Source of the DNA: Aerococcus sanguinicola
GTDB lineage: Bacteria; Bacillota; Bacilli; Lactobacillales; Aerococcaceae
DNA: 64,000 bases
Assembly: GCF_008726925.1 (NCBI RefSeq)
Contig: NZ_VYWO01000004.1
Span: 62,001 to 126,000 of the forward strand
Direction: 5' to 3'
Shown here: positions 8,179 through 15,900 of the stretch, in pieces
Numbering within the stretch: the first letter of the stretch is position 1
Layout of the letters: each line of letters opens with the position of its first letter
Program-made: the position numbers and the translations under genes
The notes under the pieces: model-generated
Told to the model about the DNA's origin: nothing
The model's database searches: none
The model's input: only the letters and a program-made list of their open reading frames with translations

Positions 8179-8424
8179 AAGGGATGACTGGAGGCAACTT
8201 GCTAATGGTAGCCTTGTTCGCGAGTTGGTGCGACCCTACTTGCTAAGCAGAGGCCCATTTGCGAGTTGGCGCAGCACTACTTGCTAAGTAGAGCTCCGTT
8301 TGCGAGTTGACGCGACTCTACTTGCTAAGCAGAGCTCCGTTTGCGAGTTGGCACAGCGCTACTTGCTAATGGTAGCTCCGTTTGCGAGTTGGCACGACTC
8401 TACTTATAAACCGTGGAACCATTT
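8179..8424. repeat. 41-bp tandem repeat, six units
   Basis: GCGAGTTGGC-like words start at 8220, 8261, 8302, 8343 and 8384, exactly 41 bases apart. A more diverged unit precedes them (8179-8219). Each unit also contains CTACTTGCTAAGCAGAG followed by CTCCGTTT. Within a unit pair, AGTAGAG and CTCTACT can pair, so each repeat can fold. Open frames through this stretch are by-products of a 41-base period and have no ribosome site. Confidence 0.85.
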
Positions 8425-8455
8425 GAAAGTTCGCCAAGCAACCAGCAGAAGAAGA

Positions 8456-8489
8456 AAAACCAGCAGAGCCCACATTCTGCTGGTTTTTT
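8456..8489. terminator. Bidirectional terminator lysR / cyclase gene
   Basis: AAAACCAGCAG and CTGCTGGTTTTTT form a stem with T runs on both strands. It separates the converging LysR block and the cyclase-DUF4256 operon. Confidence 0.85.
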
Positions 8490-8525
8490 CATAGATTTAA
8501 TTAGGGGCAACTCACCGTCTTCTAA

Positions 8526-9269
8526 TTAGGCTTCCTCATCCAAAACCGCAATCACTTCAGCGGGGAAGGCTACAGCGTCCTTGATATGGGGCGCATTGAT
8601 CATAATGATGCTGCCCGTTGCGGGTACTTGGTCCAAATTGGCCATAACTTCAATTTGAAATTTATTTTCATTGAGCCAGAAGCGTTGGGCGACCAGGTCT
8701 CCGGCTGCGGCGGCTTCAGGTCCGGCGTCGGTATTCAGGGTTTCGTGGCCAATGGCGGTAATCCCTCGGTTGCGGCTCAAGTATTCCAAAGCCTCAACGG
8801 ACCAACCTGGCGTGACTTCTACCCCATCCGCATTGGTGTTGATGAAGGCTTCCTGGGAGTAGATCCGCTTGTACCAACCGGAAGAGAAGGCAACAAAGGC
8901 TTCAGCTGGAATTTGCCCATAGCGGTCTTCGAAGGCCTTGATGTCCTCTACCGTCACCGCATAGCCAGGATTAGCGGCCACCTTGTCTTCCAGGTGCAAA
9001 ACATAGAGGGGCAGGTAGCGTTCCTTCTGGGGAATGTCTGCCATGATCCGTCCGCCTGCCATGAAGTGGGCAGGGGCATCAATATGAGTCCCGTGGGAAG
9101 TTCCCAGAGTGTACTCCCGGTTGTCCGAGCCCGTCTCCTCCAAGGTCGTCAACACCCGCTCCTGGAGGGGGTTAAAGGCCTGGTAGATGGCCATATCTTT
9201 GGTCACTTCATGGGTTAGGTTGACCCATTTCTTTGCTTTCAAATGAGCGAGTAGGTCCTGTGTTGTCAT
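8526..9269 (-). CDS. Cyclase-family (KynB-like) metal hydrolase
   Basis: This 247-residue protein of the cyclase/arylformamidase family carries the metal-binding motif SHGTHIDAPAHF near residues 58-69 (H-x-G-T-H-x-D-x-P-x-H). A later GHETLNTDAG segment is typical of the family. Characterised members hydrolyse N-formylkynurenine or other amides or lactones; the substrate here is unknown. Its ATG shares one base with the stop of the upstream DUF4256 gene (TAATG), indicating translational coupling. No other kynurenine-pathway gene is present, so I do not assign kynB. Confidence 0.82.
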   Translation of the reverse strand: MTTQDLLAHLKAKKWVNLTHEVTKDMAIYQAFNPLQERVLTTLEETGSDNREYTLGTSHGTHIDAPAHFMAGGRIMADIPQKERYLPLYVLHLEDKVAANPGYAVTVEDIKAFEDRYGQIPAEAFVAFSSGWYKRIYSQEAFINTNADGVEVTPGWSVEALEYLSRNRGITAIGHETLNTDAGPEAAAAGDLVAQRFWLNENKFQIEVMANLDQVPATGSIIMINAPHIKDAVAFPAEVIAVLDEEA

Positions 9270-9832
9270 TAGTTTTCATCCTCCAAATCATCTAAATCGG
9301 GCAAGTAAAGAAAGGTCCGAAAGCCCCTCGACTTATAGTAGGCATCAGCTCCATTGTGGTAGACAAAGGGCTCCCCATAGCGGTAGTCGCCAAAGAGCGC
9401 GCCTCCTCGTTGCCGCATAGGCTCTGGCGTCTTCAACCAAGAAGAAGTCTTTGAGTCCAGGGGCCCTAGAAGCTGCAAAGTAAGGTACATATCGATAGGC
9501 ATCAATTTGGTTCCCATGGCCTGGCACATCTCTTCAACACTGGTTTCAGGTGGAAACTTCTTGCGTCCCAAGCGCGCCTCCCGGTCATAGCAGACACTCC
9601 GCCGGCCTTCCGGACTCTCTGGACTCATATCGGCAAAGAAGGCCCTAGTGAAAGGCTCGCAATGAATCAAGTCCGGCTGTCCGCCAGTCTCCTCCATGGC
9701 AATGATACTGTCCAAAAAGTCGCTATCAGCTTCCAAATAAAGCAAGAGCTCGTCCCAGTCCCAATCCGAATGGCGGTCCGGGTGTGCCTTAAAACGCTCC
9801 TCCAATATCTGCAAGGCTTCTTTAGCTTCCAT
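9269..9832 (-). CDS. DUF4256 family protein
   Basis: This 187-residue protein matches the DUF4256 pattern. The C-terminal region contains RGGALFGDYRYGEPFVYHNG and AYYKSRGFR, and the central part SVCYDREARLGRKKFP. No signal peptide or membrane segment is seen, so it is probably cytosolic. No biochemical role is established for the family as far as I know. GAAGGAGGAG precedes the ATG. It is translationally coupled to the cyclase-family enzyme, suggesting a shared pathway. Confidence 0.8.
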   Translation of the reverse strand: MEAKEALQILEERFKAHPDRHSDWDWDELLLYLEADSDFLDSIIAMEETGGQPDLIHCEPFTRAFFADMSPESPEGRRSVCYDREARLGRKKFPPETSVEEMCQAMGTKLMPIDMYLTLQLLGPLDSKTSSWLKTPEPMRQRGGALFGDYRYGEPFVYHNGADAYYKSRGFRTFLYLPDLDDLEDEN

Positions 9833-9904
9833 AGCCTCTCCTCCTTCTATAATTTAAGCTTAGCATAGCATGTTTTTTCTTGAACTTTTAATAATTCGCC
9901 CTCA

Positions 9905-9942
9905 TCACCTCAAAAAAGCGCACCAAGAACATCTTGATGCGC
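9905..9942 (-). terminator. Terminator after the giant surface protein gene
   Basis: On the minus strand GAGCGCATCAAG and CTTGGTGCGC form a stem followed by six T. It lies about 60 bases beyond the stop codon of the LPXTG protein. Confidence 0.8.
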
Positions 9943-9999
9943 TCTGACTTGCCTTCATTGAGCTAAACTACAGCTTAAAGACAGCTTTGGCTCAGCTCA

Positions 10000-12900
10000 T
10001 TAAGCTTTTTTCTTCTTCGTAGAGAAGGTCAAGAGGCCGAGTCCTAGCATGAGGGTCAATACTGCCGGGTGGAAGCGGTTGGCGCTGTCTTCTGCCCCAG
10101 TCTGAGGTAATTGGGTCAGCGGGGTATAGGCCTTGGCTTGTCCAGCAGATGAATGGCCTGCTTTTAGAACTTTAACTTGGTCAAAGCTAGTCTCTTGACT
10201 TCTTTCTTCTGTCGAAGGTCGTTTCTCTACAGGACTTGGGTCTTTGTGACCTGGTGTCGGATCTTTAGAAATGATTGTCTGCTTGTCATGGTCCGCACTT
10301 TCTGGATCCTTAGACGGCAACTTATCCTGGTCCGAAGGTTGAGGATCCTTAGTTGGCAATTTATCCTTGTCTGAATGTTGAGGAGTTTTGTCAGTTTCTG
10401 GATCTTTCTCATTGGATTGAGGATCTTTATGGCCAGTTTCTGGATCTTTTGGATCTTTCGATTGGTCCTTATCGCCCTGTGGATCTTGAGGGTCCTTAGA
10501 CTGGTCTTTAGCACCCTGTGGATCTTGAGGGTCCTTAGACTGGTCTTTAGCACCCTGTGGATCTTGAGGGTCCTTAGACTGGTCCTTGTCGCTTTCTGGA
10601 TCGTTAGGGATGACAGCTGGTTTATCGGTCTTGGCACAGCCAACTTCAACGATCATCTTGCGGCCTTCCTGTTTGACCACCGTCTGGCCGTCCCGTGTTT
10701 CGGTGATGCGTTTCTCACCTGGATCGACCACTTTGACTTGGCCAGGTTTGAGATTTTTATTGTAGACCACTTCGATGCCTGGGCAGTCCTTGATGATTTC
10801 AACCGGAACTTCCTTGATCACTTCGACCGGAACTTCTTTGATGACCTCAACAGGAACTTCCTTGACCACTTCGACGACTTTTTCAACCGGAACTTCTTTG
10901 ATGATCTCAACGATCTTCTCAACTGGTACTTCCTTGATCACTTCGACCGGAACTTCCTTGATAACCTCAACAGGGACTTCCTTGACCACTTCGACGACTT
11001 TCTCAACGGGAACTTCCTTGACGATTTCAACAATCTTCTCAACTGGAACTTCCTTGATCAATTGCTTGACGCCGACACGGAGGATGCGTTTTTGCGGTTC
11101 GCGGAGGACTTCCTGGTTGACTTGCTTGTCTTGGCGAACGCCGTTAACGATCGACTGGGTCACGGTTTCCTTGACTTGTCCTGGCTGACCGGCTTGGATT
11201 TCTTCGACCTTGCCTGAATCGAGCTGGTCGTCATAGATCACTTCTGTTGCAAAAGGCGTTTCATGGACACTTTCATGGTTGAACTGACCGTCATAGCCCT
11301 TGGTACCCACCTTCACAATATGCTTGGCTGGGGTCACCACTGGAACTTCTTCCGTGACTACCTGGCCATCAACCACCTTATTGACAATTTGAGTGGTCAC
11401 ATGGCCTGGTACAACTTGGACAGTTTCCACCTTGCCCTTGTCGAGACTTGGGTCATATTCAAAGATGGTTTCAACAGGAACATCCTTGTTGACTTCATGG
11501 GTGTTGCCTTGAACTGGCTTGGTGCCCACTTCAATAATCTGCGCTTTTGGTGCAGTGTAGGCGCCGTCTTGGCTGACTGGTGCGCCCTCAGCCTGGCCGT
11601 TCTTGATGGCTTGGGTGTAGTCCGTAGTCTTGGAACCCGGAACACCCTTTTGAATGACCTTGCTGGTGCCAGCTGCTAGATCAGAGTTTTCTCTAATTTC
11701 AACTGGGAATGGCACAGGACAGGTATTGGAGAACCTGTAGTCGCCGGTAAAGTCCTTAGAGCCAATGCGGACAATTTGTTTAGCAGGGGTCACTACCGTT
11801 TCTTCCGTATTGACTACCTTGCCGTCCACCACCTTGGAAACGACCTTGCTTTCCGTCTTGCCTGGGATTAATTGTCCCGTTTCGACTTGACCTTTTTCAA
11901 GGCTGTCATCAAAGACGTATTCAATTTCAACAGGAATTTCCTTGTTGATGGCTGTTTCGGTACCAGCAACAACCTGGGTGCCCACTTCAATGATGTGCGG
12001 TTTCGGTTCGACTGGATTAGAGATTGCACGTTCCAGTTCCCCATCGGCTTGGCCATTCTTGATGGCTTGAGTATAGGTCACGTCATAAGAACCAGGTTGA
12101 CCTTGTTGAACCAGCTTGGTCTCGCCCGCCTTGAGATTTGGATTCTCACGGACTTCAACCTTGTAAGGGACTTCGAAGCGTTCAGTGTGGTTCACTTGAC
12201 CGGTAAAGTCTTGGTTGCCAACTTTGATCACTTGAGTCACAGGTTCTTTGGTCACTTTGGACACGGGTTGGCCAACAATTTGAGAGTTTTCAATCGTAAC
12301 GGTCGTTTCCTTAGTACCGGGTTGACCTGGTGTCAGCACTTGGTAGTCACCCTTAGGCAAGCTTGGATCAACTTCAACCTTGACATCAAATGGAATTTCT
12401 TCTGTAGACGTATGACTGCCATTCGTTTGGCCACCGATGCGAACGATCCGGTTTTCCGGCGCGATCACTTCTCGGGTCGCCCCAAAGACCTTATCTGCCA
12501 TTGTGCCATTGGAGTATTTCTGACTAACATCGCGTTCAATTAAACCGAGTTTACCTTCTTTTTCAACGACCTCTTCACCTGCTTTCAGGCTTGGGTCGAG
12601 AATATATTCGGTCTTGAATGGTGCCAAGCTTTGTTCGGTATGCTTGAATTCACCAGAGAAGTCCTTGGTGCCCACCACAATGACTTGTTTGGCTGGGGTC
12701 ACGACTTCTTCCGTAATGGTTTCAATCTTGCCGGTTTGAGGGTTGAAGACATTCTTAATCTTAGTCTCAACCTTACCTGGGGTGTAGGCACCCTTTTCAA
12801 CGATGCCCTTGTCCTTAGTATTATCGTAAACATATTCAATCTCAGCTGGCACTTCCTTGACTCTGTTTTCAGTATTTTCCGGTGCCTTGGTGCCGACCTT

Positions 12901-15900
12901 GATGATATGAGTCTTCGGTTCCGTCCGCGCGATTTCTTCCGTCTTCAGCTGGCCATCAGCCGAACCATTCTTAATGGCTTGACTGTACTTGGTGGTCTTG
13001 GACCCGTTTTCACCCTTTTGAACTTCTTGAATTTCAAAGAGTGGGAGATTTGGATCTTCTTGGATGTCGACTGGGTAAGGAATACTTTCGGTAACATCGT
13101 GGGAAACTTCGCCGGTAAAGTCTTGGTCGCCGACTTCGATAATATGTTTGACCGGTGCCTTGGTCGTTGTCGTGCTTGGTGTGCCGACAACTTGAGAGTT
13201 CTCAATCGTGACAGTGGTTGTTTGTTCACCGGCTTGACCTTCTTGGGCCACTCTCGTTTCGCCCTTCTTGAGGTCCTTGACTTTCCGTACTTCCACTTCA
13301 AATGGGAGCTCTTCCTTGTGGGTGTAGGTACCGTCTGTCTTGGCCCCAATGCGGACAATCTTCTTGACTGGCGCCTTGGTTTGCTTGGTCTCACCTGGTG
13401 TGGATGCCGTCACTTGACCGTTGACGATCTTATGGGTGCTTGGAGTTTCTTCTTCACCGAGAACCCCTTCTTGGTCAACGACTTCCGTACCTGGCGCTAG
13501 ACTTGGGTCGACCTTGTATTCCACTTCGAATGGAATTGGGTTCTTATCGACGGTTGTAAATGTGCCTTCAAAGTCCTTGTTGCCGACCTTGATGAGGGCA
13601 TTTGTAGCCGGAGTCTCTTGGGTCACCTTGCCTTGGCCGACCACAGAGTTCGTAATTGGCCATTCGGTGGTCCGTGAACCTACTTTACCTGGGGTCACGA
13701 TTTCGTACTTGCCGGCTTCGATGGCTGGGTCATATTCCACCGTGTAGGTAAATGGTAGCTCTTCGGTGTAAGTATGAACACCTTCTGTCTTGGCGCCGAC
13801 TTTAAGCTTGCGATTAACCGGAGCCTTAGTTTGAACAGGATCAGAAACCACTTTTTCTCCTGGCACACCGTTCGTGATGGTTTGGGTTACCGTGGTGGTC
13901 GTTTCGCCTAACTGGCCTTTTTGTACTTCAACCACTTCGTTAGGTGCCAGGCTTGGGTCGACTTCGACTTCGGTTTCAAAAGGCAGGACATTGGTGTATT
14001 CATGGCTGAATTGGCCATTGTAGCCTTGGGTACCCACAATAATCTTCTTATTGACGGGTGCCTTGGTTTCCGTTGTCGTGGTGGCCCCTGCTGTCACCGT
14101 GCCATCTGCAGCAGTTACCGGTGTGGTCTGACTTTCTTCACCTGGGATACCTGTGTTCGGAACAATTTCTACCGTTCCGGCAGGCTTGGTGTTGTCGTAT
14201 TCAATGTCCACATCGAATGGTTTTTGGTTGGTTGTTGTGACCGTCGTTGAACCAGCTAAAGGCTTCGTCCCCACACGGATGATCTGTTCTTTTGCTGGCG
14301 TTTCGGCTGTCACAGCTGACGTCATGGCCCCATCAGCGGCCCCATTCTTGATGGCTTGGGTGTAAGTGGTGGTCTTAGACCCAGGCACACCTTCTTGGGC
14401 CACATGGTAAGTGCCCTTGTCTAGGCTTGGGTCTTCAATGACCTTGACTGGGAATGGTACTTTCTCAGTGACCTCGTGGGAAACTGTACCCGTGAAGTCT
14501 TGGTCACCGACTAATACCACAGCGTTTCTTGCTTGTTCATTAATGGTTGGTTCAGAAGTGGCCGTGACTTGCGAGTTTTCGATGGTCAGGGTCTTGGTCT
14601 GGCTGCCTGCCTTACCCGGATTTTCAATCTTGTATTCACCCTTCTTAAGTGACGGATCTTTCTTGACTTCGACCACAAATGGGATGGGGGCGGTCACTTG
14701 GTGGGTGCCATTGGTTTTAGCCCCAATGCGGACGACGCGTTTAACCGGTTCTTTCGTTCGTGTGGCTTGCCCTGGTGTGGAGGCTGTCACTTGACCATTC
14801 TGGATGGTATGAGTGGTTGTTGTCGTTTGTTCACCAAGTTCCCCTGGATTTTCCACGACTTCAGCGCCTGGTTCTAAGGTCTTGTCCACGATATATTCGG
14901 TTTCATAAGGAATTGGATCCTTGTCTACTGTTTCAAAGCTGCCTTGGTAGTCTTTTTGACCGACCTTGATCACGGCATTAACTGGAGCGACTGTTTCAAC
15001 GACAGGGTCGCCCACAATCTTGGAGTTTTCAATGGTCCAGGTCTTCTTGTTGGAACCGGCTTGGCCTGGTGTAACGACCTTGTAGTTTTCGGTCGCGTCC
15101 GGGTAATTGGTGTAGAAGTTCGGATCGAATTCCACGGTATAGTTAAATGGAATCGCGTCAGTATCGACTACCGTGCCGGTAGTCTTGGTTCCTACCTTAA
15201 TGACTTGGTCTTGCTTAGGCTGCAGGGTCTTGGTCTGGACAGAAGATGGGATGAGGATGTCCCCAACATAAATATTCTTCGGATCCATTGGAATGATCTC
15301 ATCGATTGGCACGCCGTTATAGAGATAGCTTGGCTCGCCGTATTCATCGACACCCTTCGTATAGAGGCTTCTGTCCCAATAGCCCTGGTTCACCATAAAG
15401 TCAACGACCTTATCGAAGTTCAGGCGTGAATCAATAAAGGCTGGGCCATCCCCATTTTGGAGGTAGTCGACTAGGGGCTTGGAATCAATCAGATAAGCCG
15501 GCACATACTTGCTTTGGGTCTTACCTACAACCCCTTCTTTGACCACTTGCTTGCTTCCGGATGGCAAGCTATCGTCAAATTCAACTGTGGTCTCATAAGG
15601 AATATCGTTGGTGTGCTCGTAACTCGCAATCTTGATCTTACGCGGCATCATCGGTGTGTCAACCGTCTTGTTTAAGCTAATGCCTCCAGTCTCAGCATTA
15701 CGCGTGGACGTGATCGTCACATGACCATCCTGACCCTCTTCAACGATTTGATCCTGTCCCGGCTTCAGGCTAGGATCAAGGATGTATTCAGTGGTCATTG
15801 GAATATCCACACCCGTTTGAACGGGTTTAACACCAATCCGAATCTCAGCATCCTTCTTCGGTTTGAGGATGCTTTCTTCAATCTTAGAAATTACCGGTTG

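Noticed and set aside
8179..8424. The 41-bp array as a CRISPR
   Set aside because: Units are directly adjacent with no unique spacers between conserved repeats.
8060..8494. Short plus-strand frames within the hairpin and 41-bp tandem repeats
   Set aside because: No ribosome site and no recognisable protein. The 41-base period rotates the frame from one unit to the next.
8526..9269. A kynurenine pathway role for the cyclase-family gene
   Set aside because: No kynureninase, tryptophan dioxygenase or related gene is present. Family membership alone does not fix the substrate.
10375..11217. Long plus-strand open frames (for example 280 codons) opposite the surface protein gene
   Set aside because: They arise from the repetitive G5 and KEVPVE codons read backwards, have no ribosome sites, and shift with the repeats. 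The minus-strand gene explains the region.
11263..15429. Further plus-strand frames opposite the G5 modules (for example 11872-12543, 12631-13500, 14944-15429)
   Set aside because: They are shadows of the repeated modules, with low-complexity products and no start signals.
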